Assembly (NCBI RefSeq): GCF_902506265.1
Contig: NZ_LR733556.1
Coordinates: 2,891,062 to 2,955,061 of the forward strand
Length of the DNA: 64,000 nucleotides
Source of the DNA: Flavobacterium sp. 9AF
GTDB taxonomy: Bacteria > Bacteroidota > Bacteroidia > Flavobacteriales > Flavobacteriaceae
Reading direction: 5' to 3'
Of this stretch, positions 25,063 to 32,993 are shown piece by piece. Every line of letters begins with the position of its first letter. Position 1 is the stretch's first letter. Under the pieces are notes generated by a model. That model was not told the DNA's origin, ran no database searches, and was given only the letters and a program-made list of their open reading frames with translations. A program made the translations under genes and the position numbers.

Positions 25063-25476
25063 ATGAAATTATTGCGATTTATTTTTGTTGGTTTTATTTT
25101 CGGAATTGTTTTGACTAAATCTGAAGCTATTTCTTGGTATAGGATATATGAAATGTTTCAATTTCAATCGTTTCATATGTATGGTATTATTTTTACTGCA
25201 ATACTCACTGGAGTAGTAGGTATTCGATTCTTTAAAAAGAATGATATTAAGGATTATAAAGGATTGCCTATTGAAATTTTAGATAAAGAAAAAGCGAGGT
25301 TTAGGTATATAGTTGGAGGGATAATGTTTGGATTAGGTTGGGGTATTGTAGGTTGTTGTCCTGGTCCTATTTTTGTACTTATTGGAGCAGGTGTTGGAAC
25401 AATTGGTGTGGTATTACTTGGTGCTTTAATTGGAAATTACATATACGGTATTTTAAAAGATAAAATTCCTCATTAG
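25063..25476 (+). CDS. YeeE/YedE sulfur transporter, second half (DUF6691-type)
   Basis: 137 residues with four membrane helices. It contains GCCPGPIFVLIGAG near residue 100, the second cysteine motif of the YeeE family. It is translationally coupled to the first half (1-base gap). Together they would make one two-lobed transporter. There is no rhodanese or persulfide dioxygenase gene next to it, unlike many other Bacteroidota. Confidence 0.85.
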   Translation: MKLLRFIFVGFIFGIVLTKSEAISWYRIYEMFQFQSFHMYGIIFTAILTGVVGIRFFKKNDIKDYKGLPIEILDKEKARFRYIVGGIMFGLGWGIVGCCPGPIFVLIGAGVGTIGVVLLGALIGNYIYGILKDKIPH

Positions 25477-25649
25477 AAATATTTAAATTGACAATTTGTT
25501 ATTTTTAAAAGATTAAAAAATATAATTTTAATTTTTTTAACAATCTAATTGTAAATATCATTATTCTATTTCTTGTGTTGTTAAATATTTGTAAAATTGG
25601 TTTTTTTGTTGTTTTTTTGATATAAACTTAACAAATAAAACTATTAATT

Positions 25650-26063
25650 ATGAAAAAATTAACTATTATGTCTTTTTTGACATTTGGCTTTGTATTATCT
25701 TCTTTTAATACATTTGAAAATAAAGAAGTTTCAATCGTAGGTAGATGGAAATATTATCAGGAAGGTAAAAAAATAAGTAAAGCTGAACTGTTGTTTTCAT
25801 ATGAACATGAAGAAAAATGCGGTAATGATTATGTGGAATTTTTTGAAGATGGAAAAGTTAACGATGTTTTTTATTATGGAGAAGATAATTGCGAAATGTC
25901 TGTTGATAGTGGTACATGGAAAAAGGAGGATAATAACTTGATTATCTATTTCCCATTCGCTGGTGAAGAAAAAGGAGAAATACTTTTATTAGATGCGACT
26001 ACATTGAAAATAAAAGCAGAAGTTGAAGGTAAAGAAGTAATCTACATTTATAAGAAGATATAA
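25650..26063 (+). CDS. Exported lipocalin-like protein (137 aa)
   Basis: 137 residues with a signal peptide (about 1-22) but no lipobox. The first strand VGRWKYYQEGK and the later SGTWKKEDNNLIIYF pattern are typical of lipocalin-like (PF13648-type) small secreted proteins of Bacteroidota. They form short beta-barrels that may bind small ligands. Two cysteines (near residues 52 and 82) could form a disulfide. It is paralogous to the 26462 gene. The ligand is unknown. Confidence 0.7.
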   Translation: MKKLTIMSFLTFGFVLSSFNTFENKEVSIVGRWKYYQEGKKISKAELLFSYEHEEKCGNDYVEFFEDGKVNDVFYYGEDNCEMSVDSGTWKKEDNNLIIYFPFAGEEKGEILLLDATTLKIKAEVEGKEVIYIYKKI

Positions 26064-26221
26064 AAGTTAATTTTTTATTAAAATTATTTTTATTTTCCTT
26101 TCTGTTTTCGAACTTAATGTCTTGTATTTTAATTATATATGTTGTTTTTTGATTTGTTTTTATGTGAGGTGGAATTAATTTTAGTTTATTTATTTTGCAT
26201 TATAACATTAAAATAAACAAT

Positions 26222-26314
26222 ATGATAGGTTTACAAGAATTAATTATTTATTTAATTACCGATTACAATCTTACAGCATTTATTGGATTAGTAGGTGGTG
26301 CAGCAGTAAAATAA
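26222..26314 (+). CDS. Candidate 30-residue hydrophobic peptide gene
   Basis: ATG 26222 to TAA 26314, 30 codons: a hydrophobic, slightly acidic core (LIIYLITDYNLTAFIGLV) and a GGAAVK end. It is too short for normal gene calling. Support: a clean ATG in a 398-base gap, a strong dedicated terminator 20 bases after the stop, and codon use like its neighbours. The LVGG then AAVK end recalls a double-glycine leader, though nothing long follows it. A small membrane peptide, a signalling peptide or a type I toxin are possibilities. I could not find a confident promoter; TTATTTTG at 26190-26197 is close to a -7 box. Confidence 0.45.
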   Translation: MIGLQELIIYLITDYNLTAFIGLVGGAAVK

Positions 26315-26333
26315 TAAGAAAAAAATTATTCAC

Positions 26334-26362
26334 AAAAAATCCCGATTTGTCGGGATTTTTTT
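26334..26362 (+). terminator. Terminator of the small-peptide gene
   Basis: Hairpin AAAAAATCCCGA-TTTG-TCGGGATTTTTTT. It does not belong to either flanking lipocalin-like gene by position and therefore argues for a transcript in the gap. Confidence 0.85.
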
Positions 26363-26461
26363 ATTTCAATATAAGACAAAACTTGTTAAATAAATGTTAA
26401 AGAATGAAGTGTTGTAAAAAATAAAAATACTTTTGATTCCTGAAAAATTAATTTAATAATT

Positions 26462-26896
26462 ATGAAAAAATTTAAATCTTTATTTGTATTCATTTTAATG
26501 TTCTCTATAGTTTTAGTTTCATGTAATAAGGATGATGATGCAAGTTCTGTGTCAATAGAAGGGAAATGGGAATATTATAAAGAAGGATATATTAATAATA
26601 ATTCAGAAATATTAATAGATTATCAAAATGATTGTTCTAATCAAAAAGATTTTGTTGAGATTCTTTCAGGTTCAGTTATTAAAACTCATGTGTTTGAAAT
26701 CCCTTTTCAATCTACTACTTGTCAAGAGGCTATTTCAACAGGTACTTGGTCAAAAAATGAAAATTCAGTTGTTATAACTTTTAGCGGAGAATCTACAAAT
26801 AATGAAATTCTTGAATTATCTGATCAATATTTAAAAGTTAAATATTATGATGAAAATGAGCAACAATATGCTATATATATATTTAAAAGAATATAA
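26462..26896 (+). CDS. Lipocalin-like lipoprotein (144 aa)
   Basis: 144 residues with a lipoprotein signal (IVLVSCNKDDD, C21 acylated). The mature part begins IEGKWEYYKEG and later has STGTWSKNENSVVITF, the same lipocalin-like pattern as the 25650 product. The two probably arose by duplication and now differ in anchoring. Membrane-attached outside the cytoplasm; the ligand is unknown. A shared terminator with clpS follows. Confidence 0.75.
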   Translation: MKKFKSLFVFILMFSIVLVSCNKDDDASSVSIEGKWEYYKEGYINNNSEILIDYQNDCSNQKDFVEILSGSVIKTHVFEIPFQSTTCQEAISTGTWSKNENSVVITFSGESTNNEILELSDQYLKVKYYDENEQQYAIYIFKRI

Positions 26897-26908
26897 CTGT
26901 GTATAAAT

Positions 26909-26940
26909 AAAAAAAAACCGAAATTACTTCGGTTTTTTTA
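26909..26940. terminator. Bidirectional terminator between lipocalin-like gene and clpS
   Basis: Hairpin AAAAAAACCGAA-ATTAC-TTCGGTTTTTTT between convergent genes. Confidence 0.9.
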
Positions 26941-26941
26941 T

Positions 26942-27217
26942 TTATTGTATTTCTGCACTTAATCCAGCATCTAACAAGGCAGAACATTGCGGTTTTAATT
27001 CATCATAGCTTCCCGTCTTAACAGTACATTTTCCTTTATAATGTACAAGTAAAGCACATTGTTCTGCTTGTAAAGCTTCATGATTACAAACGCGTATTAG
27101 TGTTTCTATAACATGATCAAATGTATTTACATCATCGTTATATAATATAATTTCATTGTTTAAGTTCACTAATTCTTCAACTAAAACTTCTTCCTGTATT
27201 TTTTCTATCGCGCTCAT
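26942..27217 (-). CDS. clpS: ATP-dependent Clp protease adaptor ClpS
   Basis: 91 residues. The core holds the adaptor signature IILYNDDVNTFDHVIETL (substrate-pocket N and DD pair) and ALLVHYKGKCTVKTG. ClpS delivers N-degron substrates to the Clp AAA+ unfoldase; in this organism that would be ClpC (7.0 kb). It lies 31 bases after the prmA stop, in the same direction, so prmA-clpS is a two-gene operon. Confidence 0.93.
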   Translation of the reverse strand: MSAIEKIQEEVLVEELVNLNNEIILYNDDVNTFDHVIETLIRVCNHEALQAEQCALLVHYKGKCTVKTGSYDELKPQCSALLDAGLSAEIQ

Positions 27218-27248
27218 TTTAAGAGTTTTAAATTTATTGTAAAATTAA

Positions 27249-28085
27249 TTATTCTTTTATATATTTCAAAGCTACCCAATTGTTTCTTTCGAATTTTTTA
27301 ACATAAGTCAGTCCTTTTTCCGTACAACAAGAATCTATAACAGGAATATCTTGCGTGTAAAAGCCACTTAAAAATAAAATCCCATTTTGGTTTAAACAAT
27401 CTACATATTGTTGCATGTCGTTTAAAAGAATATTTCTGTTAATATTGGCAATGATAACATCATACTTTTTACCTTTTAAAAGCGAAGCATCACCTTCATA
27501 TACGCTAATATTTTTACAATTATTTCTTTCGGCATTTTCAATAGAGTTTAAGTAGCACCAGTTATCAATATCAATGGCGTCAATTGGTTTAGCTCCTTTC
27601 ATTTCAGCTAAAATGGCTAAAATAGCTGTTCCGCAACCCATATCTAGTGTTTTTTTATCTGCAACATCTGTTTCTAATAAATGTTGTATCATCATGTGTG
27701 TCGTTTCATGATGTCCTGTACCAAAACTCATCTTAGGTTCAATTACAATATCAAATTCTGCATTCGTCTTTTCATGGAAAGGTGCTCTTACATGACATTT
27801 TCCATCAACATTAATCGCTTCAAAATTCTTTTCCCATTCTTCATTCCAATTCACTTGTTCAATTTCTTCGAAAGTGTAGGATATTTTAAATTCTTCATTG
27901 TTAAGAATATAAATATCTTCCAATATATTTTCATTCCAAAGTTCTTTTTGTACATAGGCAGCAAGACCTGTTTCTGTTTCAACAAAGCTTTCAAATGCAG
28001 TTTCTCCTAATTCAGCTAATAAAATTTCTGAACCTAATTCTCTAGGTTCAATTGTAAAATAATAGCCTATATAAATATTTGACAT
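27249..28085 (-). CDS. prmA: Ribosomal protein L11 methyltransferase
   Basis: 278 residues, usual size. The N-terminal substrate-recognition domain (1 to about 90) is followed by the SAM-binding domain with TLDMGCGTAILA at about 146-157, an FGTGHHETT loop before it, and the ANINRNIL motif near residue 215. It uses SAM to trimethylate ribosomal protein L11. A perfect -7 box lies just upstream. Confidence 0.94.
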   Translation of the reverse strand: MSNIYIGYYFTIEPRELGSEILLAELGETAFESFVETETGLAAYVQKELWNENILEDIYILNNEEFKISYTFEEIEQVNWNEEWEKNFEAINVDGKCHVRAPFHEKTNAEFDIVIEPKMSFGTGHHETTHMMIQHLLETDVADKKTLDMGCGTAILAILAEMKGAKPIDAIDIDNWCYLNSIENAERNNCKNISVYEGDASLLKGKKYDVIIANINRNILLNDMQQYVDCLNQNGILFLSGFYTQDIPVIDSCCTEKGLTYVKKFERNNWVALKYIKE

Positions 28086-28099
28086 GATGTAATTTTTTG

Positions 28100-28107
28100 C
28101 AAAGGTA
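28100..28107 (-). promoter_or_regulatory. Bacteroidota -7 box of prmA-clpS
   Basis: On the minus strand TACCTTTG (plus strand CAAAGGTA), an exact TAnnTTTG match 14 bases upstream of the prmA ATG. Confidence 0.55.
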
Positions 28108-28138
28108 AATAAAGGAAAAGATATTCTTTAAAATATTT

Positions 28139-28146
28139 TATTTTTG
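28139..28146 (+). promoter_or_regulatory. Bacteroidota -7 box of the porin gene
   Basis: TATTTTTG, exact TAnnTTTG, 27 bases before ATG 28174. It overlaps the alternative TTG start at 28144 and so supports the later ATG. Confidence 0.55.
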
Positions 28147-28173
28147 CGAGCAATTCAACACAACTACATTTTA

Positions 28174-29391
28174 ATGAAAAAAATATTTATTCTATTTGTA
28201 CTTGCCCTTTGCCAGTATTCATTTGCGCAATTCAAAAAAGATTCCTTACATAATAACGATATAAAATTAGCCGCTTTGCCTTATTACAGTTATGGAAAAG
28301 GCTTGGGTGTTACTTCTCCAGACAGTATTTTTCAGCTGAATATTCGTTTTAGAATGCAAAACAGAGTAACGTATATCAATGAGGAAAATGAAGACAATCG
28401 ATATGAAGCCCAAATTAGAAGATTACGTTTGCGTTTTGATGGATATGTAGGTGATCCAAAGTTTTTATATGTTATCCAACTTTCTTTTGCTCCAGGTGAT
28501 GTAGGTGTTATTGAAGATGGAGAAAACATAAACATTATTAGAGATGCTGCAGTTTTTTATAGACCTAATAAAAATTGGAATTTTATTTTCGGTCAAACTA
28601 AATTACCAGGAAATAGACAACGAGTAAATTCTTCAGGTGCTTTACAATTAACAGATAGAACCATTAATAATGCAAAATTTACTATTGACAGAGATTTTGG
28701 TGTACAAGCGTATTATTTAAACGAAAAGAAAGATGCTTTTTCCTATAATGTAAAAACAGCGATTTCCACTGGTGAAGGAAGAAATTGGACTAAAACTTCA
28801 GATGATGGAGTGGCTTTAACAGGTAAAATTGAATTGTTCCCTTTTGGAACTTTTAAGAAGAACGGTATTTATTTTGAAGGCGATATTTTACGAGAAGAAA
28901 GCCCTAAATTACTTCTATCAGGTGCTTTTCAACAAAATAATAGAGCCGTGAGAACACAAGGACAATTAGGTAAGGAACTTTTTCAACCAAGAACCCTGCG
29001 TTCCACATTTTTTGATGCTCTTTTAAAATATAATGGCTGGAGTTTTATGAGCGCTTATATGAATCGAAAAGCGAAAGATATAATTACTTATGATGTCGAT
29101 GATGTAACTAATTTTAATTATGTTTTTGCAGGAGAAGGTTTTGATTACCAAATGAGTTATGTGTTCCCATCCAATTATGAAATAATCGGAAGATTTTCAA
29201 CCCAACATGTAGCCAATGAAATAAAGGATTTGACACCTAGTTCTAAGCAATATAGTATTGGATTAACGCGCTATTTATGGGAACATACTTTTAAATTGCA
29301 AGCAGAACTCACCTATAATGAATTAGATTATAATTGGAGTTCTTCTTCATCCAATTGGTATGCTCGTTTTCAGATTGAAATAGGAATTTAA
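28174..29391 (+). CDS. Phosphate-selective porin O/P-like outer-membrane protein
   Basis: About 405 residues from ATG 28174, which gives the signal peptide MKKIFILFVLALCQYSFAQ; an in-frame TTG at 28144 lies in the promoter. The mature protein has alternating barrel strands with many aromatics and ends in an aliphatic/aromatic pattern (WYARFQIEIGI). Segments such as RRLRLRFDGYVGDPKF are typical of Porin_O_P. It makes an outer-membrane channel, possibly for phosphate or another anion. It lies divergently next to prmA, with separate -7 boxes. Confidence 0.82.
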   Translation: MKKIFILFVLALCQYSFAQFKKDSLHNNDIKLAALPYYSYGKGLGVTSPDSIFQLNIRFRMQNRVTYINEENEDNRYEAQIRRLRLRFDGYVGDPKFLYVIQLSFAPGDVGVIEDGENINIIRDAAVFYRPNKNWNFIFGQTKLPGNRQRVNSSGALQLTDRTINNAKFTIDRDFGVQAYYLNEKKDAFSYNVKTAISTGEGRNWTKTSDDGVALTGKIELFPFGTFKKNGIYFEGDILREESPKLLLSGAFQQNNRAVRTQGQLGKELFQPRTLRSTFFDALLKYNGWSFMSAYMNRKAKDIITYDVDDVTNFNYVFAGEGFDYQMSYVFPSNYEIIGRFSTQHVANEIKDLTPSSKQYSIGLTRYLWEHTFKLQAELTYNELDYNWSSSSSNWYARFQIEIGI

Positions 29392-29440
29392 TTTTTTTAC
29401 GATGCATTTAATTACCTTTACACCATAATTCAAATTAAGT

Positions 29441-30280
29441 ATGTTACAGATAGGTCAATATAATACTCTAAAAATATTAAGAACTACTAAAGTCGGACTA
29501 TTTTTAGGTGATGGAGTTAATGAACAAAATGATGTTTTATTACCTAATAAATATGTTCCAAGAGAATATGCTATTGGTGATGATTTAACTGTTTTTATTT
29601 ATTTGGATCATGAAGAACGCCCAGTAGCAACAACATTAAAACCTTATATTAAATTGGGTGAATTTGCTCATTTAAAAGTGAATTACATTAATAAGTTTGG
29701 CGCTTTTATGAATTGGGGGTTGGAAAAAGACCTATTTGTACCCTTTAAAGAACAAGCCCGACCCATGGAAGAAGGGAAACGTTATTTAATATATTGTTTT
29801 ATGGACGAAAAAACCAATAGATTAGTTGGTTCTAGTAAAACACAGCAATTTTTAAATAATGAGGACGTAAACCTAGAAAATGGAGGAGAGGTTGATATTA
29901 TTGTATCTCATATTACAGAAGCAGGAATTAATGTAATAATTAATGAAAAACATAGAGGTTTAGCTTACAAAAACGAAGTTTTTGAAGAGGTTAAACCAGG
30001 TATGAGAATGAAAGCTTACATTAAAAATGTGAGACCAGATGGGAAAATTGATGTATCGCTAAGAAAAATAGGAATAGAAGCCATCGAACCTTCTTCCCAA
30101 CTAATTTTAGACGAATTGAAATCAAATAATGGGTTTTTAGGTTTACATGATAATTCCAATCCAGAAGATATTCGAACTGTTTTAAAAATGAGTAAAAAAA
30201 CTTTTAAAAAGGCAGTAGGGAATTTATACCGTCAAAAATTAATTGAAATAAAAGAGGATGGTATTTATTTAATTGTTTAG
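29441..30280 (+). CDS. S1-domain RNA-binding protein CvfB-like
   Basis: 279 residues. S1-type oligonucleotide-binding domains (about 1-60, 65-140 and 145-215; for example KVNYINKFGAFMNWGLEKDLFVP) are followed by a winged-helix C-terminus (about 220-279). This is the architecture of CvfB/YitL proteins, RNA-binding regulators that affect virulence and metabolism in Gram-positives. The target RNAs in flavobacteria are unknown. The next gene starts 10 bases downstream. Confidence 0.85.
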   Translation: MLQIGQYNTLKILRTTKVGLFLGDGVNEQNDVLLPNKYVPREYAIGDDLTVFIYLDHEERPVATTLKPYIKLGEFAHLKVNYINKFGAFMNWGLEKDLFVPFKEQARPMEEGKRYLIYCFMDEKTNRLVGSSKTQQFLNNEDVNLENGGEVDIIVSHITEAGINVIINEKHRGLAYKNEVFEEVKPGMRMKAYIKNVRPDGKIDVSLRKIGIEAIEPSSQLILDELKSNNGFLGLHDNSNPEDIRTVLKMSKKTFKKAVGNLYRQKLIEIKEDGIYLIV

Positions 30281-30290
30281 TTATACTTGT

Positions 30291-31259
30291 ATGCCTTTTA
30301 TTGACTCTTCATTATATAACCAATCTGTTTCTCTATTACATAAAAATAAACATGTATCTACCATTTATGCAGGTATGTTTAAAAAATTCCCTGTTCCAAA
30401 TTACCAAAGAGAAATTTTAGAATTAAATGATGGCGATTTTTTAGAAGTAGATTTCAATTTAAAAAATCCAAATAAAGCGGTTATATTGTGTCATGGTTTA
30501 GAAGGAAATTCACAACGAACTTATATTAATAGTTGCGCAAATTATTTTTTAGAAAGAAATTTTTCTGTTTTTGCATGGAATAATAGAAGTTGTAGTGGAA
30601 ACATGAATCGATTACCAAAATTGTATCATCATGCTACCATAGAAGATTTAGATGCAGTTGTACAATTTGTTTTAACACAAGTAGAAGAAGTTTATTTAAT
30701 AGGTTATTCTATGGGTGGCGCACAAACCTTAAATTATTTAGGTCGAATAAATAATTTAGATAAAAGAGTAAAAGCTGGTGTAGCCATTTCTGTTCCTATT
30801 GAAATAAAATCTAGTGCAGACTCCTTAAAAAAAGGATTTAATAAAATCTACATGAAAAACTTTATGTATGATTTAACAAAAAAGCTAAAATATAAAGCGG
30901 AACAATTTCCAGATTTGTTAGATTGGTCTAAAATTAAAAATATTGATGGATTTGATTATTTAGACGATCACTTTACAGCGCCCTTGCACGGTTTTAAAAA
31001 CAAAGAAGATTATTATTATCAAGTTTCACCAGCTAGAAGTATAAATGACATAAAAAAACCTGTACTCATTTTAAATGCACTAGATGATCCATTTTTAGGA
31101 GAGGATTGTTATCCAAAAGAACTGGCTCAAAAAAGTAATTGTATTCATTTAGAAATTCCTAAATATGGAGGACATTGTGCTTTTCCTATGAAAAAAAGCA
31201 AGTATTCTTATGCCGAAATTAGAGCTTTTTCTTTTATAGAAATGATCAGTAACAATTAA
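30291..31259 (+). CDS. YheT-like alpha/beta hydrolase
   Basis: 322 residues from ATG 30291 (an alternative TTG at 30273 overlaps cvfB). The alpha/beta hydrolase fold has oxyanion-side HGLEGNS, nucleophile serine in GYSMGG, acid in LNALDDPF, and histidine in YGGHCAF. It resembles the YheT/Hydrolase_4 group of esterases with unknown natural substrate. Cytoplasmic. Probably co-transcribed with the CvfB gene. Confidence 0.82.
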   Translation: MPFIDSSLYNQSVSLLHKNKHVSTIYAGMFKKFPVPNYQREILELNDGDFLEVDFNLKNPNKAVILCHGLEGNSQRTYINSCANYFLERNFSVFAWNNRSCSGNMNRLPKLYHHATIEDLDAVVQFVLTQVEEVYLIGYSMGGAQTLNYLGRINNLDKRVKAGVAISVPIEIKSSADSLKKGFNKIYMKNFMYDLTKKLKYKAEQFPDLLDWSKIKNIDGFDYLDDHFTAPLHGFKNKEDYYYQVSPARSINDIKKPVLILNALDDPFLGEDCYPKELAQKSNCIHLEIPKYGGHCAFPMKKSKYSYAEIRAFSFIEMISNN

Positions 31260-31286
31260 TTTTAACATTTAATTAGTTTTTAATTG

Positions 31287-31317
31287 TTTGTTAAAAATTA
31301 AAAATGATATAATTTTG
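31287..31317 (+). promoter_or_regulatory. Strong Bacteroidota promoter with near-leaderless transcript
   Basis: TTTG at 31287-31290, 19-base spacer, TAATTTTG at 31310-31317. Both elements match the consensus. The predicted start of transcription is only a few bases before ATG 31326. Confidence 0.75.
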
Positions 31318-31325
31318 TGCTTTAT

Positions 31326-31745
31326 ATGAAGAAAAAGACTATAAAATATTTTTTACTATTTATAGTAACTCTTTTGGTAACTAACATTAATTCATTTAAT
31401 GATATTTACTTTGATTCTTATTTTTCTTCCTATTTAAATTCAAATCCTTCAGATAATAAAGAAAATTGTTATTCTTCAACAAATTTTCTATTCAATCAAA
31501 CCATTCAAAATTATGTAGATGTCGAAAGACACAAAATTAACGGTTTAGATATAGAAATTGAAGAAGACGAATTATTTACGAATAAAAAAGTAAATGATTC
31601 AGATATACTTTTTCATAGATTTTTTCTTTCTTCAATTGAAAAATGCCCATTAAGTCTTCTTAATAAAGAGCTTGTTTTTAGTCTTAATAGTTATATATTT
31701 TCTACAAAAAAACTATTTATCATATTCGAAGTCTTTAGAATATGA
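31326..31745 (+). CDS. Exported or membrane-anchored protein of unknown function (139 aa)
   Basis: 139 residues from ATG 31326; a GTG at 31317 overlaps the -7 box and is unlikely. It begins with a signal peptide or anchor (KKKTIKYFLLFIVTLLVTNINS). The remainder is polar, Asn/Ser/Asp-rich, with few charged clusters and two cysteines. I recognise no family. It lies 141 bases before the RND efflux operon and in the same direction, but with its own strong promoter. Confidence 0.6.
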   Translation: MKKKTIKYFLLFIVTLLVTNINSFNDIYFDSYFSSYLNSNPSDNKENCYSSTNFLFNQTIQNYVDVERHKINGLDIEIEEDELFTNKKVNDSDILFHRFFLSSIEKCPLSLLNKELVFSLNSYIFSTKKLFIIFEVFRI

Positions 31746-31886
31746 TTTTTTATTAAAACAGGAATATTATATTTTCTGATTTAGTTATTTATTAACTGCA
31801 TTTATTAATTTTTTAAGGAATTAGAATAATAATTTATTATTACTACTATTCCATTAATTCTACCCTTTTATTTAAAAATATTTATT

Positions 31887-32969
31887 ATGAAAAAAATTCT
31901 CATATTTATGAGTGTATGCGGTTTGCTATTAAACACAAGTTGCAAAAAAGAAATTGAAAAAAAAGAAGAAAACACCCATTTTCTGGTTACTAACCCAATA
32001 AAAAAAGATACTTTAATTACGAAAGATTATGTATCCCAAATTCAATCGAGTAGACACATTGAGTTAAGAGCTCAAGAAAGAGGTTATTTACAAAAAATCT
32101 TTATTGATGAAGGTCAATTTGTAAAGCAAGGCCAATTATTATTCCAAATTATGCCTAAATTATATGAAGCTGAAATGGAAAAAGCGAGAGCTGAAGCTAG
32201 TTTTGCCGAGATTGAATATAAAAACACAAAGCGTCTAGCAGATAGTAATGTGGTTGCTCCCAATGAATTAGCAATGGCAAAAGCGAAACTAGATAAAGCG
32301 AATGCGGAGTTAGCTTTAGCACAAGCACATTTACAATTTACGCAAATTAGAGCTCCTTTTGATGGTATAGTGGATAAATTCCATGTTCGTTTAGGTAGTT
32401 TAGTGGAAGAAGGCGATTTATTAACTAATCTATCGGATAATAGTAAAATGTGGGTATATTACAATGTACCTGAAGCCGAATATTTAGATTTTAAAGCAGA
32501 GCAACAAGGAAGCGTTAAGCCTACGGTTAATTTATTAATGGCAAATAATAAATATTTTGAATATCCTGGAGTTGTTGAAACAATTGAAGCTGATTTTAAC
32601 AATGAAACGGGAAATATTTCTTTTAGAGCAACTTTTCCCAATCCAAAGAGTTTATTACGTCATGGAGAAACGGGAAATATCCATGTTACTTTACCTTATA
32701 AAGACGCAATGTTAATTCCTCAGAAAGCTACTTTCGAAGTATTAGATAAAAAATATGTTTATGTAATTGATAAAGAAAATAAAGTGGTATCTAGAGAAAT
32801 TAAATTAGCCGCAGAATTACCACATTTATTTATTGTAAGTGAAGGTTTATCTGAAGATGATAAAATTCTTTTAGAAGGATTACGATTGGTTAAAGAAAAT
32901 GAAAAGATTGAATATAAGTTAGAAAAGCCTGAAACCGTTTTAGCGCATTTAGAGCTTTATGCTGAATAA
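31887..32969 (+). CDS. RND efflux periplasmic adaptor (membrane-fusion protein)
   Basis: 360 residues, lipoprotein signal (LLLNTSCKKE, C18). The barrel-sandwich hybrid domain (HIELRAQERGYLQKIFIDEG at about 55-75) is followed by a helical hairpin (about 90-140), the second half of the lipoyl domain (IRAPFDGIVDKF) and beta-barrel and membrane-proximal domains. It bridges the inner-membrane pump and the outer-membrane channel. First gene of the MFP-RND-OMF operon. No regulator gene (TetR or MarR) lies next to the operon. Confidence 0.92.
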   Translation: MKKILIFMSVCGLLLNTSCKKEIEKKEENTHFLVTNPIKKDTLITKDYVSQIQSSRHIELRAQERGYLQKIFIDEGQFVKQGQLLFQIMPKLYEAEMEKARAEASFAEIEYKNTKRLADSNVVAPNELAMAKAKLDKANAELALAQAHLQFTQIRAPFDGIVDKFHVRLGSLVEEGDLLTNLSDNSKMWVYYNVPEAEYLDFKAEQQGSVKPTVNLLMANNKYFEYPGVVETIEADFNNETGNISFRATFPNPKSLLRHGETGNIHVTLPYKDAMLIPQKATFEVLDKKYVYVIDKENKVVSREIKLAAELPHLFIVSEGLSEDDKILLEGLRLVKENEKIEYKLEKPETVLAHLELYAE

Positions 32970-32993
32970 TTGAAATTATAAAAAGATAAAAAC

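Noticed and set aside
31825..31841. 17-base palindrome upstream of the RND operon as an operator
   Set aside because: It is made only of A and T in a very AT-rich region, so chance is likely; mentioned only in the pump finding.
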